A stretch of 64,000 bases of DNA, taken from contig JAIVFJ010000019.1 of NCBI GenBank assembly GCA_025765615.1, forward strand, positions 470,329-534,328. The letters are read 5' to 3'. Each line of letters begins with the position of its first letter. The first letter of the stretch is position 1. Position numbers and translations under genes: made by a program. This document shows positions 1 to 11,519 of this stretch, in pieces. The notes under the pieces are model-generated. The model ran no database searches. It had not been told where the DNA came from and saw only the letters and a program-made list of their open reading frames with translations. The stretch comes from Zopfochytrium polystomum (taxonomy: Eukaryota; Chytridiomycota; Chytridiomycetes; Chytridiales; Chytridiaceae).

Positions 1-840
1 AAAAAAAAAGGGTTTGGCATCATTTACAAGCCGCAAAACTTATGGTATATTTGGTTTTAACCGTCGAACTTTCGCACACTTGCAATGGGGGTGTGCCCCC
101 CAACACACACGGGTGGGGGGAAATCAGCGTCGTTTTCAACGGGGGTTTCACGAATATAAGGCGGGCCGGGGAAAGGTTGTGGAAGCGAGGGAGAGAGGCC
201 GGGGGGGGTGGTACATACAAGTTAGAATACGCGAGAATGATTTTTCGAGGGGGATTAAGTATAATTAGTATAATTAGTAGAAGGGGAACATTTTTTGTTT
301 TTCACTACAGAATGGGGGCATAGAGGGGGTTAACTGCTTTCATAAAAAGACGGGCAGGGAATGTGCTTTTGAAGCCGATCGCGAACAAACCCCTCCTCCC
401 GCCCATAAAAATGTTATAATACTGGTTTTGGGGGGCGGGGGAATCGAGGTGCGAAAAAACAAAAAAAGAAAAAAAACGGGAGAAGAGTTGGAGTTGTTTG
501 GAACTTTGAGAAAACCCGAGCGCAAACACAAAAAACTTAATTAGGTTGCTTTGTGCGCGGAATACTTGATACGGAAGAAGAATATCTTTTGTCGGAAGTG
601 GTTTTTTCCCTTTAGAACTCGATGCGGGCGCGTGCTGGAATTGAAAGATGAGGTCACATCACGGTCTCTGCAGCGAACCGGCAGATCTGGAATCCAAACA
701 AAAGCAACGCGCCGGCGACGAACGCGCTGTTTTCGAGGGGCCGGATCGGAGGGCGGGTCAAAAAAGAAAGCGAAGAAGCGTCAGCAATCAACCCAAAAGA
801 ACAAAAAATAATAAAAAATAATAAAAAAATTCACAACTCA
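1..840. other. no gene recognised; low-complexity flank
   Basis: The stretch has G-runs, A-runs and several short open frames, none with domain-like composition or a convincing start and splice context. Its right end holds the A/T-rich 3' flank of the membrane-protein gene on the minus strand. No telomere array, tRNA or repeat copy was recognised. Confidence 0.5.
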
Positions 841-841
841 A

Positions 842-3118
842 CTATTTCACAAGCACCTGCGCCAACCACACATAATGCGCCGTCAAACTGTTTCCCGCGA
901 CCACGACCCACACCGTGAACCACACGTCGCACGCCAGGCACGCCACCCCCGCCGCCGCCACCCACAGCAGCACCCGCCGGATCATCTTGACCGTGCCGCC
1001 GCGCAGCTGCCACTCGATCAGGTCCAGCGAGTCGACGCGCGCCGGACCTGCGGGCGCCGGTTGGGCTGCCGTCGTTGTGGCTGGAGCGGCGGCCGGCGGC
1101 GGTGCGGCCGGTGAAGCGGGGGTACTTGGAGATGTGCGGGGGAGTGGCGGGACGACGGGGGGAGCGCGCGCGGCGACGACGACGACGACAACGACGGCGC
1201 GGACGACGAACGGCCGGCGGCGGCGACGGTGGGCGGGCGGTTGGGCGCCGGGGAGGAGGAGACCGGGAGCGACGGGCGGCGGGGCGGGCGCGGGTGCGCG
1301 CGGTCGGGCGGAGGTGGGAAGACGGGCAGGAAGGTGTGGGACGTCGAGGGCGCGTGCTGCGGCGGGGTCGGCGTGGTCGGAGGGGGCGACAGGGTGGCGG
1401 CGGCGGTGGGCCCCAGGCGGCGGCTGGGGCGCAAGGAGCTTGTGAGCGACGGGCGGCGGGGCGGACGCGCGTCGTCGGGCGGAGGGGGGTAGACGGGCAG
1501 CGGGGTGTGGTGGGACGACGAGAGCGCCTGCGGCTGCGGCTGCGGCTGCGGTGGTGGCGTGGCTGGGGGTGACAGAGCCGCGGCAGCGGGACCCAGGCGG
1601 CTGGGGCCCGGCGCGCTTGGAAGCGACGGGCGGCGGTGCGGATTTACGTCGCGCGGAGGGGGGTACACGGGCAGCGGGGAGTGGGCCGATGACAGTGCTT
1701 GCGGCGGTGGCGGCGTGCCCGGGGGTGACTGGCCCGGCGACCGGCCGGTGGCGGCGGTGGGACCCAGGCGGCTGGGACCCCGAGAGCTTGGAAGCGACGA
1801 GCCGCGGGGTTGCAGCTGGTTCGGCGCGCGCGGGTCCTGGAAGGGGAGCGGCGGGTAGGCGGACAGCGGGCTGTACGGGAACGTGCTGTGCGGCGGCGAC
1901 TGGCCCGTCGCGGTGGGCAGCGCCGCGGACGCCAGGGGGCTCGGCGCGTGGGGGCTCGGCAGCGGCGAGTCGTCGTCGCCGCTTGCGGGTGTCGCGAGTT
2001 GGCCGTCCGCCTCCCTCGCACGCAGCCTGTTGAGGATCGACGGCGCCAGCTCCATCCTCGCGAGGAGGAACTGCTGGCGGCCCCAGTACAGAAAGACGAC
2101 AAACAGCGCGATGGAGACGATCGAGCTCGCGGCGTCGACGATGCGGAGCGGCCGCTGGGCGTCGCGGAGCCGCGGGTCTTTTTCTTGGGCGATGATACGT
2201 TGCCCGAGGGCGGCGAACCAGACGCCCGCGACTGCCTCGATCACCGGCGGGATGGGGATGAGCGGCAGCAGACTGATGAAAAGGCGCAGGCTTGGGACTT
2301 TGGTCGACATCGGGTACAGGAACGCGTGCAGGAAGAAGGCGATGCCGAGCCCGACGAACACGACCTCGGACTTGCGAAAGATCCTTGGTGGTGGTGTGTG
2401 TGTGTGTGTGTGTGTGTGTGTCGTTAGGAATTGCAATTTTGCATATGGCGCGGTGCGGGCGACACAAACAAACTCACTCAAAGAAGACGAGGTCGTTTCG
2501 CGCGAGGTACAGGAGCGACGCTCCCTGGCAGACGAACACAAGGAACGCGAAGAAGACGGAGGCCTCGATGGACGCGACTCGGAACGGCGGCCGGCGGTCC
2601 ATGCCCATAAAGTAGCTGGGCGGGTTCCTCTGGACCAGCCACACGGCCACGCCGAATACTGGGAGAGTCGAAGCGGCGAACACGAAGAAGACGGACATGA
2701 GCGCTTCGACTGCGTCGGTTGTTTTATTTTTATTTTATTTTTTTATTTTTTTATTTTGGAGGTGTCCAGAGGTACGAGCAGGGGGAATGTGCGTGTTTGT
2801 TTATAATTTTGGATAAGATAACGGGGGGAAGAGTGGCACCAAAACAATGACAACAAACAACACCCTAACCGCGCCACCAGGGGGGGGGCACATGCCTGTT
2901 GCTCCAAAGGCAGGGTTGCGTATTTGCGCGTAGCACGGCAGGTCAAAGTAGTCCTGGCAGGGGCTGTTGGTGCTGTTGGTGTTGCTGCTGGTGTTCAGGG
3001 TAGTGTTGGTAGTGGTGGTGGTGGTGGACGCGACCCGTGCGGCGGCAGCGGCGACGGCGACGCTGGTTGCGACCGTGACGACGGCGACGACGGCGACGAC
3101 GACGAGTACGGCGCCCAT
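842..3118 (-). CDS. multi-pass membrane protein with Pro-rich repeat tail
   Basis: Function unknown. I read exons at 3118-2878, 2709-2478 and 2383 to about 1100, with a last exon ending at 842. The junctions keep phase, and the second intron has a canonical GTGAGT donor and contains a (TG)n run. Exon 1 gives a hydrophobic N-terminus (signal or first helix), then a Ser/Thr/Asn linker with N-glycosylation sequons and several cysteines. Exons 2 and 3 give about five more hydrophobic helices. A long Pro/Ser-rich tail follows, in which a block containing LPVYPPP, RRPSL and PSRLGPTAA recurs about four times. The tail frame stops at 1018, but another frame carries a hydrophobic end (VLLWVAAAGVACLACDVW) to 842, so an unseen intron or a one-base break lies near 1050-1300. 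The topology resembles a plasma-membrane sensor, but I cannot name a family. Confidence 0.6.
1250..1900 (-). repeat. in-frame Pro-rich repeats in the membrane protein tail
   Basis: About four imperfect units of roughly 40 codons each carry a PLPVYPPP-like core, then RRPSL, PSRLGP and a Ser/Pro/Thr spacer. Conservation of the core in one frame only is what identifies that frame as coding in a region where all frames are open because of GC content. Confidence 0.6.
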
Positions 3119-4041
3119 AGCGTGTGGTGAGTGAGTGAGGAGTGTGTGAGTGAGTATATGAGAGAGAGTGAATGAATGAGAGAGAATGTGTGTGATTGAA
3201 TGAGATTGTGAGTGAGTGAGTAGCAGAGTCGAGGAGAGAAGAGAGTTTGCTTTTTCTTTTTTCTTTTTCGTTTTGAGCGCCGCCACAAAGCGTTCGTTTC
3301 GCGAAGAACTTTTATATGCATTTATTTACACGAAGTGCGCATATATTTGCCTGTTTTTTTTGTTTTCTTTTTTTTGGTTGTCTTAATTTTTTTTGTTTAT
3401 TTTTGCTTTGTTTTTTCTTGTTTTGTTTTTGTTTGTGGTTGGGTGGGTGGCGCGGGCGTTCCCTGTGCGCAGTGTGGGTGTGGTGCTCAACGGAGAATGT
3501 AGCCATAGTAAATTGGAAATGAATGAATGAATGAAAATCCCCAAACAAAGCAAAACGATTTACAATGCAGACAAAAAAAAGCAACTAGTGTAAGTAAGTA
3601 AAACAGTAAAAACAAGAAAAAAAAGGAGAATAAATCAATTAAAAATAGCAAAAAATGCAACCAACCAACCAACCAAATTCAGACAGGCCGCTCTGCTCTG
3701 CTCTGCTCCCGCATGACTTTGCGTGGGCGCAAAAAACCCAACGGAGCAAAGCTGCACTGTTGTTTGTGTTCGGATACAACATTCTGAATATGTTACCCTT
3801 TTCGACATATTGTGCGTGCGCGTGCGTGTCTCTATGCGCGCTTTTGATTGGCCGGAACACCGCCGGGGCGCGTGCATCTGCATACAGCAACGAATCGGCT
3901 CGATCGGTGGGTGCGGATGATGCGCACCGGGGACGATCGATCGAGGGCACCTGACTGCCTGTCTGACTGGCCTTTTCCCCGATTTTCACACACACGCACA
4001 TGTACACGGCACACACTGTCTCCAAACCATCTCCTCACTCA

Positions 4042-4087
<46 letters not shown>

Positions 4088-4104
4088 CTCTCTCTCTCTC
4101 TCTC

Positions 4105-4165
<61 letters not shown>

Positions 4166-4495
4166 GTCTCTGCTCTCTGCGACGCCTCTTCCGTGATAGC
4201 CACTGCATATGTTGCAAGGAATTCTTTCTTCTTCTTCATCTTCGCCGAGGCAGTTTCTGCATTTGAGTTTGCCGTTTCGATTCGCTTTTGCATATCAGCT
4301 GTAGTGAGTGAGTGAGTGTGTGTGGTTGCGCTGAGAGAAACGAGTAAAAAATAAATTGGCACAGGTTTGCCCGAAAACACGCACGCGACGTGGCTTTTTC
4401 CTTTTTTCTTTTCTTTTTCTTTTTTTTTTCTTGTGTGACAATAAACGAGCGCGTGGGGTTGACCCTCACCGCAGGGAAACACAACGCATTTCTTC
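3119..4495. other. intergenic region with T-rich and CT-rich tracts
   Basis: The 5' flank of the minus-strand membrane-protein gene contains GAGTGA-type simple repeats, T-rich stretches around 3350-3430 and a CT tract at about 4046-4165. All open frames across it are low-complexity translations. I see no gene here. Confidence 0.5.
4046..4165 (+). repeat. (CT)n microsatellite
   Basis: A homopyrimidine CT run of about 110 bases, with two short interruptions, lies about 0.9 kb upstream of the minus-strand membrane-protein gene. Runs of this type (mirror-repeat purine/pyrimidine DNA) recur at 25.0, 37.1, 37.4, 38.0 and 51.65 kb. Confidence 0.95.
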
Positions 4496-6949
4496 CTAAA
4501 TGCTATATTTTTCTTTCTTTTTTTCCCTTAAAAATATTGTTATCCACCACACACCACCACTCATCCAAACCGGACACCTCTGGATGGGACCGGAATCCGC
4601 GACGGCCGTCCCCGTTGACCACTGCCGTTCGAGTCGGCGGCTTCGAGGCACAACCGCGCCCGTCGCTTCGTTCGCGTCGGCAACCATCTGGCGGCTGCTG
4701 CTGCTGGCCTCGTCGGCGGGAGACGAACCCGATTCAGCGATCGAACCTGCGGGATTAGGACCCGCGCTGCTCTCCCTCTCAGCTGACGCCGTTGCAGGTT
4801 GTCGCGTCCGCTGCGCCGGGACCGTGGTCGACGACGACGCCTTTTGCGGACGTGGCGAGGCCGATGTTTGCGTCGACCTTGCCCGCGGCGCGGTCTTGGC
4901 GGCGGCGGCGGCCGTCGAGAGACTGTCCGTCGCGCCGCCCCCTGCGCGCGTTGCGTGTTTCTTCCTGTCCTTCCAGCCGAGCCTGCGAAGCTCGTCGACG
5001 CTCAATCCGCTCACTGGGAGAGATATTTACAAGGTGTCTTACTGGGAAAAGCACAAAAAAAAAACAAAAAAACAAACAAAACAAAACTTACGCTTTGCGA
5101 CATCCGCCAGAGCGCCCGGGCTCAACCTCTCCATATCCACATTCATCCACCTCTTTGCGATAAACCTGAGACACCGCTCCCTCCCGGCGGCCGCCAGCTT
5201 GCACACCGCCTCGACCCGCTCGACGGGCGACGGGTTCCGCCGCACGCTCGATTCGTTCAGCGCGTCCAGCAGCGCCGTCAGGTCTAAATACAACGCGTCC
5301 AGGATCGCGCACTGCCCCGTCACGGTCTGCGGCGTCATGCCCGACAGCGCACGCGCGAGGATCGAGTCCAGCGCCTGGATGTGCCCCGCGCTGACCGGCT
5401 GCGTCAGGAGGCTGGACGGGTCGGCCGTCGCCGCGAGGATGCTGTATAGGTGCGTCTGGCAGAACGACGTCGCCGCCGCGTCGAGCTCCGCTAGCGGCTC
5501 GTGCGACGCCGCTGGCAGCCGCGCGAGGTTCTCCCGCAGGAGGAACGGCGGGCCCGAGAAAGAAGGTTCGCTGTCGCCCCCGTCGCCGCCGAGCGTCGCG
5601 TCGGGGCAGAGAGGGTCGAGGAACAGGACAAGCTGCGCGATTTTTCCAGCCGTGAGGTGCTCGGCGTGCATACCCTCGTACAGCGCCGTCCGGATGGACG
5701 ACGGGACGAGGTCGTGGAACGCGCGGAGGGACATGATCGTGAGGATGCTTTCTTTCTGTATCCACGAACGATTCAAGGGGGGGTTAACAGTTTTTGCGGA
5801 AACACTTTGGGTGTTTACATACCATCAACGCCGTGACGTCTTCCATCACGCCCTCCAGCCGCCACTGCTCCGCGAGCCTGACCGCGCGAAACGCGGCGCC
5901 CTTCTCAAAGCACGCGTGGCAGCCGCACGTGAACCCGTGGCAGAGGACGTACACCTGCCGCACGCACTCGACCGTCAGGTCCTCAAACTGCAGGAAATCC
6001 GCCGCCGACAGCAGCTGCGAGATCCGCTTCACCAACGTCGGCACCGCGTCCCGCCTGTCCGAAGCCGCCCCGTGGCCCGTAAACTGACGAAGGAAGCCCG
6101 CCACCGCCGTCGGATCCTCCGTGAACGAAACCGCGACCCCGAGCTCCTCGCTCCCGATTGGGACCGAAAATCGGGAGTTCCCAGAGTCCGCCCACCGCCC
6201 GCCCGTCGGCGACCCGAACAGCGCCGAAAAGTACGCCGTCCGCGATCCGAGGAGGAACCGGTGCGCCGCGAACGGCGGCGGAGGCGGCGCCGCGGCGGGT
6301 TCGTCCACCGCCGCCGCCGACGACGACGACGTCGTCGTCGAGCCGACCCACACGTTGCGGAAAACCTGCGATTCGGCCCGCGCCAGCGTCGACGGGTTGT
6401 ACGCCTCCGCGAGGAGCGCGAGCAGGTCTGCGCGATCGCCGCGCGCGCTGGTGATTGTTGTTTGGGAGGGGTCGGCGTAGTCGGTGAACTCCGCGAGCCA
6501 GCGAGCGGTGGGGGCGTCGGAAAGAGCGATCGCTGGTGGCACGGCCCATTAGGTGGTCTTCGCAACATCATCGCCCCCACCCCCTGCAAACCTTTGTGAG
6601 CATGCACGATCGCGGCGGTGCCCGCGTCCGACGGAAACGAAACGTGGAGGTCGGGATGCGAAGCTTCGGCGGGCGGCCCGCCGACGCTGGTCGCCGACGG
6701 ACCGACGCTGCGCAGGGTCCTTGCCAAGTCGTCGGCGGCAGAGGACGCGGGCGGGCCGCGGCGGCGTTTGGAAGAAAAGGACGTGTTTGCTGCGCGCCAT
6801 GGTTGCTGCTGCGGAGGCGGATGCGGATGCGGATGCGGATGCGCCGCGCCGCCGGGGTTGCCGTTGCGTGGATCGCGATCCGCGCGGATATTGTGCGTCG
6901 TCGTGGTCGACGGCGGCGGCGGCCGCCTGCGCCCGGTGGCCATCGCCAT
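4496..6949 (-). CDS. BTB/POZ domain protein
   Basis: Exons read as 6949-6592, 6532-5823, 5755-5092 and 5013-4496. All junctions are GT-AG and in phase (donors include GTATGT and GTAAGT), giving about 749 residues. A His/Pro/Gln-rich N-terminus precedes a BTB fold. The core DLHVSFPSD and, across the first splice, VHAHKAIALSDAP match the BTB motif in which an HK-containing strand leads to helix A. A second BTB-like core, HRFLLGSRTAYFSALFG, follows about 100 residues later, and after it a Cys/His-containing region and a helical BACK-like region in exon 3. The C-terminus is Ala/Ser/Thr-rich and disordered. BTB proteins typically serve as CUL3 ubiquitin-ligase adaptors or form dimers; which applies here is not visible. 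The gene is divergent from the oligoribonuclease gene, with about 1 kb between the starts. Confidence 0.7.
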
Positions 6950-7964
6950 CGTTGTAAAGAGATAGTTGGGACAAGGCCCACGCCACAATTATCGCCTCGT
7001 TGGAGGATATATGCACATCCCAATCAAACGGTCGCCGCTATCGAGTGTTGTTTCGTACCGTCAAAAGGAAAACGAAAACACAAGGAACCGAGTGAACGAG
7101 CTCAAACAGTGCGCCGCGCACACCGGGGGGACGGGTGGTTACCATTGCGTGAACAGAGGACAGAGGCACAGAACAACACCTCCCCGACACTCACGGGGCT
7201 CGGCGCAGATAAGCGAACGCGCTGCACCCGTTCGTCAGGCCCGCACGCGGTTCAATGCGGAGTTTGATCGCTCGCGGTGTGTTGCGGTGGGAGCGCCAAT
7301 TTTTTTTTCTTTTTTTTTTTTTCTACCCGGCGGGCAGAAACGTTGGCACAAGCCCGTCGAACTTTCTGTGCACCAACACAATACAGGTCGTGCCCCGTTC
7401 AGCCTGCCCGTCGAGTCCTGGCAAGCTCCTCCATTTGACTTGCAACGCGCGCTGGTACCCAGCACCAAGGACAAATGACGCTACTGGGTGGTGGGAGCCT
7501 TGCTGCGTGCGCGCGCCGCCTCAGAGGGCGTTTCTCCGGAGGGACGCCGGGACGGTGGTCTCGGAGGCGGGGGGCCAAGCAGCGACTCTTCGTCAGCAGA
7601 TATCATATGCCTCCGGTTGTCGTGGTTTTTCCGTCCAACGTTTGGCGCGAGGCAGTGAGCGACATGGAAGACAGAAAGTGGGAGGGTAGGGGGCGTACAA
7701 GCGTTGCGGTGGTGCGGGTAGGGGTGGTAGAGGCTGTCGGTGACGATGGCCTGGAGGCCGGGTGTGCGCTCAGAGACGCAGAAGCCTGCCGAACTTCAAC
7801 ACTTCGGCGAATCTTGAGGCTGACAAGTTTGCTTGCTTGTTTGAGCACAACAATAAACCCTGGCTGCCTTTTTCAATCTTCTTTGCGGTGGCCGGACGAC
7901 GCCGCTACTACTCGCGCAAAGACAGCGGGCCCGCCCAGTTGCTGCTGCTCCGAGACGACGACGC
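6950..7964. promoter_or_regulatory. divergent intergenic region between BTB and oligoribonuclease genes
   Basis: About 1 kb separates the two divergent starts and should hold both promoters. It includes a T-run near 7300. The open frames inside it lack domain signal. No specific promoter element could be assigned. Confidence 0.4.
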
Positions 7965-9054
7965 GTGTCGATGGCATCTTTGGCGACGACGGCGGCGGCG
8001 AAAGCGCCGCTGTCGGAGCAGCAGACACTGCCTCTCGTGTGGATTGACCTCGAAATGACGGGGCTGGACATCAACAAGGATCGCATCATGGAGGTGAGCC
8101 ATCATGCATGCTGCTACAGCCCCGCTTTCCCCCAACTAGCGTTGCAAAAGTGGAGCAAACGCATCGATTTTCAGATCGCGAAATCGAGCAAAATGCTCTT
8201 GATGACTTGCTTTCAATCACCCCCACCAGACAACGATCGCGAAAATGCGGGAACTTTTTTCGCGGTCGAATCACCTTCCGGCGTTTGCACTCGACAACCG
8301 TCTTCTTTTGAACGACTTACAAAAGCCCCTCTGCACGCCTCTTAAACATCCACCCCCTTCCCAACGATAAACACCATAAAAACCCCGCCTGTGCAGGTCG
8401 CATGCATCGTCACCGACGGCAACCTCAACATCCTCGAGCGCGGCCCGGACCTCGTCCTGGCCGTCCCGCCAACCCTCCTGGACACAATGGACGCGTGGTG
8501 CACGGCGCACCACGGCGCGTCCGGCCTGACGGCGGCGTGCCGCGCGTCGACGGTCACGGCGGCCGACGCCGAGGCGCGTCTCCTCGCGGTCGTCCGCCGC
8601 CACGCGCCGAGCCCGCGCGTCGCGCTGCTGGCGGGCAACTCGGTGCACGTCGACAGGGAGTTTCTGAAGCGCGAGATGCCGCGGTTGGTCGAGCACCTGC
8701 ATTACCGGATCGTCGATGTGAGCACCGTCAAGGAGCTGCTGAGGCGGTGGAGGCCGGACGTACTGGACGCCGCGCCGGCGAAGCGGTTGGCGCATCGGTG
8801 CGTGCTTTGGCTCTGACAATTTTCTTTTTTTTTTTTCTTCTTTTTCTTCGTTTTCTTCTTCGTCTTGTTCTTCTTTTTTCTTTTTTTTCGTTTGACTAAC
8901 TACCTGACGACCCACAACGGATAACGAAACCGATGTATTTGGCAGGGCCCTGGACGACATTGAAGAAAGCATTTCTGAGCTAAAGCACTACCGCCAGTGG
9001 GCGTTCGTTCCAGCACAACAAGCAGCGCCGCCAAGCGACGAAAGGAGTGCGTGA
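7965..9054 (+). CDS. oligoribonuclease (REXO2/Orn family 3'-5' exonuclease)
   Basis: Exons are 7965-8093, 8397-8797 and 8946-9054, all in phase, giving 212 residues, the usual length for the family. The enzyme degrades 2-5-nt RNA (nanoRNA) to mononucleotides in cytosol and mitochondria. Visible family signatures: the ExoI motif WIDLEMTGLD with the two acidic metal ligands, a GNSVHVDREFL block (ExoII), HYRIVDVSTVKELLRRW, and the ExoIII region AHRALDDIEESISELKHYR with the final His and Asp. Together these give the DEDDh set. The first 20 residues are Ala/Ser/Thr-rich and could be a mitochondrial leader; a second Met lies two codons in. Intron 1 is unusually long for this locus (303 nt) and intron 2 is C/T-rich. 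Confidence 0.93.
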
Positions 9055-9502
9055 GCGAGCGAGCGAGCGAGCGAGGGACAGTCTTCCCACTTTCGCGTCA
9101 GGCATTTCCGATCCACCAACAAACCGCACAAACAAACCGGATTGGATGGGTGGATGGGCAAATGGATGGATGGGTGGATGGGTTGGATGAATGATTGAAT
9201 GAATGTGATTGGGACAGCGACAGGGACTGCGGCGGTGACTGAGCCTGCAATGTTGTGTGATTCACCCCATCCGATATTTGCCGAGGGGTGTGGCGCATGC
9301 CTTTTCCAGTTTTCGTTTGATTCGTGACAAGGCAAGAAAAAAATGAAAAAAGAAGGAAAGAAAAAACCAATTCATCCGATCTCTCGTGCGCCTCTGTCTG
9401 TGTCTCAGTCCCTGCTGGTCTGTCCCTGTCCCAATCGAGCCCGCGAACAAAACCAGAAAACGATATTCGTCGAATAATTCACCACAAAAATTCAACCCCA
9501 AG
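9055..9502. other. intergenic region and 5' leader of the bZIP gene
   Basis: It starts with a short (GAGC)n run just after the oligoribonuclease stop, followed by GGAT/TGGA-type repeats near 9140-9200. No gene is recognised. The right part is probably promoter and transcribed leader of the bZIP gene. Confidence 0.5.
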
Positions 9503-9514
9503 ATGTCCTGCTAA
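9503..9514 (+). promoter_or_regulatory. uORF1 of the bZIP gene (Met-Ser-Cys-stop)
   Basis: ATG TCC TGC TAA is a three-codon uORF. Yeast GCN4 uORF1 is also a three-codon frame, ending in Cys-stop. It lies 340 bases before the likely main start and is the first of three ATGs in the leader, which suggests reinitiation control of the downstream factor. Confidence 0.6.
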
Positions 9515-9630
9515 CCAAACCCCCCCTGTCCCGTCAACCCCCCCCAGCGCCATCCTGTCAAACGTCTAGTTTGATCCCTTTACCCTAGGAATCACCTTAA
9601 CCCCCCCCACAACTCTACTCCCTGCCTATC

Positions 9631-9720
9631 ATGGCTTCCCCTTCGCACCCCCCCTGCTGTCCGAACAACAAGATCCCGATACACTCGTGCCGAGACCCCC
9701 TACTGAACCCCTGCTGTTGA
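9631..9720 (+). promoter_or_regulatory. uORF2 of the bZIP gene (29 codons)
   Basis: A second leader ATG opens a 29-codon Pro/Cys-rich frame that ends before the main ORF and is out of frame with it. No other ATG lies between uORF1 and uORF2, or between uORF2 and 9843. A short then a longer uORF is the arrangement known for cpc-1/GCN4 leaders. Confidence 0.6.
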
Positions 9721-9842
9721 CACCACTACCCAACTTGTCGTCAACGACGTACAACGACCAACTCATCTTGGCCACCACCATTGACCATCAGTCCACAACG
9801 CCACAACCACCACTGAGCGCACTCGAACCACCCACCACAGAT

Positions 9843-11073
9843 ATGACCAACAACGAATCTTTCTTTGCTGACTTTTGGGAGGAGACGCAGGAGCTGTCTC
9901 CGGCCCTTGGATATGATGACCTGCTGAACTGTTAGTCAACTTCGAATTGTACTCATTTTCTTTTCACCTTCGCATTTCTAAACCCTCTTGCTTTCTTGCT
10001 CAACGCAGTCAGCGACTCTCCCGTTGTGTCCCATGCTCCAGACCATGACGGAGATGAGTTGTCGAAACTCATCGGGGAGCCGGACGAGGATATCCTAGCC
10101 CTCTTCGCCGACTCCAACTCGACCTCCACTCTGTTCGACTCGTTCTTCCCGCCCGAGCCGAGCAAGACGGACGCTCCTCTCTTCTCTCCCTTCGTGGAGC
10201 CCGCCCCGGCTCCCAAGCGTGTCAAGAGGGCAGCCACCCAATCGCTGCTCCCTACACCGCCTCAAGAGCCGCTCCGCAACTTTCCTCTCGACCCCAAGAT
10301 TGGTCTCACCCCCGATGTCGCTGCCCAGCTCCTGGCGGCCGTCGAGCGCCAGATGCACGCGCAGGTCCCGCACCTTGTGCCTGCCGTCGAGCGACTGCGG
10401 TCGCAGCTCCGTGGGTCGGCGGCCGCCGTAGCCGCCGCCACCTCGTCCTCATCGGTCCTGTCCACTCCCGTGTTGACGCCACTTGCCGCCCCGATGACGC
10501 CTGCTAACCGCCCAATCCGCCTGCCCTCTCGCACGGTCTCTGCGTCCCCCGCTCTGTCCACGCTGTCGAGTTTCTCCCCTGCGGTGCCGCCCAAGGCCTC
10601 TTTCTCACCTGAGGCAGCAGCACTGCTGCACTCGTTCGGCCCTGTCCCCACGGACGACGACAGCTTTTCGGCTCTTTTCGCAGATGTTGCGGGGCCTCGT
10701 GCTGACTCGAGCGAGACTCTGGTGGACTCTTCAGAGTCTGTCACCCCCGCTTGTTCGTGGTGCGGACGGCGAGCTCCGCCCGAAGATGAAGGTCGGCCGC
10801 AAGCGCAAGGACCGCTCCGATGCGCCTGCCGAAGTCCAAGCCCTGCTGGACCGCAAGCGCGAGCGCAACACGGAGGCTGCGCGTCGATCACGTCTGCGTC
10901 GTCTCGCAGAGCAGGAGCAGCTGCAGAAGGATGCTGCAGACGCTACTGCTATGCGCGATGCTGCCCTCGCCAAAGTCAAGGCACTCGAGGAGGAGCTCGA
11001 GCGTGCCAAGACAATGCTGCTCGTGGCCAATGCCCAGCTGGTGACGGCCGGCATTGAGCCGATGAAGTTTTAG
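9843..11073 (+). CDS. GCN4/CPC-1-like bZIP transcription factor
   Basis: Probable activator of amino-acid biosynthesis genes under starvation. The start at 9843 is the first in-frame ATG after uORF2; the frame is open further upstream but holds only non-ATG starts. Exon 1 is 9843-9930 and exon 2 begins at 10019 (GTTAGT donor, phase 1). The N-terminal half has acidic/aromatic clusters (FFADFWEET, DEDILALFADS, TLFDSFFPPE, DDDSFSALFAD) typical of activation domains. The C-terminus has the basic region RKRERNTEAARRSRLRRLAE with the GCN4-type N-x7-R signature, then leucine-zipper heptads to the stop at 11073. The activation and bZIP parts are in different frames, meeting near 10745-10790 by a C5 run. 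A 34- or 46-nt intron, a one-base assembly error or recoding could each reconcile them. Confidence 0.85.
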
Positions 11074-11519
11074 TCCGTACGTTGAGCAATGCTCATCTCG
11101 CGTTTCTTTTTTTCATTCTGCCGTTGCTCGAGTGATTTGTCGTCACGTTGTGTATTTTGTTTCTTCCCCTTCTTTTATTGTGCAAGTTGCTGGGTGCCCT
11201 CAGTCCGTCTGTGGTCAGTCAAGCAGTCTCTGCCAGTGCCGTGCTTTCGTTTAGTATTTTTCCCTTCTTTGTTTTTGGTGTGTTGTTTTTTGAAGCCGAC
11301 GGTTCCGTTGTTTCTTTCGCCCTCTCAGACCGTGCGGACGATGCCTTTCTTGTTGTCATTTGAATAGAGTGTCATTTGGCAGCTTGCAAAGGAACTTGCG
11401 TGCAGATGAATTTTCGCTGACAAATGCTGTGGAATTTTGGAACCGAGAATTGGAACAACCCCCCAATTAGCCTCCAGTCTTCGTCCAAATGTGAAAATGC
11501 AATGAAAGCCAATAACAGG
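11074..11519. other. 3' flank of the bZIP gene, T-rich; no gene
   Basis: The region is T/C-rich with only low-complexity hydrophobic frames caused by T-runs. It probably contains the bZIP 3' UTR and the 3' flank of the minus-strand transporter fragment. Confidence 0.5.

Noticed and set aside
2396..2421. (TG)n/(CA)n run as a possible poly-Thr-His coding repeat
   Set aside because: It lies inside an intron of the membrane-protein gene with good GTGAGT donor and AG acceptor around it.
842..2467. 541-residue minus frame and several long plus frames across the Pro-rich tail
   Set aside because: GC-rich DNA leaves all frames open. Only one minus frame shows conserved repeat cores and joins the upstream exons in phase.
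4035..4482. Long frames of Ser-Leu or Arg-Glu repeats on both strands, also at 24.9, 37.1, 37.4, 38.0 and 51.6 kb
   Set aside because: They are translations of CT/GA microsatellites and open in several frames at once; no start, domain or flank supports a gene.
4500..6599. 699-residue plus frame opposite the BTB gene
   Set aside because: It is an antisense shadow: composition is Arg/Ala/Gly-biased without domain signal, while the minus strand has a phase-consistent exon chain with BTB motifs.
9687..9842. Upstream in-frame extension of the bZIP ORF
   Set aside because: Only non-ATG starts exist there, and it overlaps uORF2; the ATG at 9843 is the simpler start.
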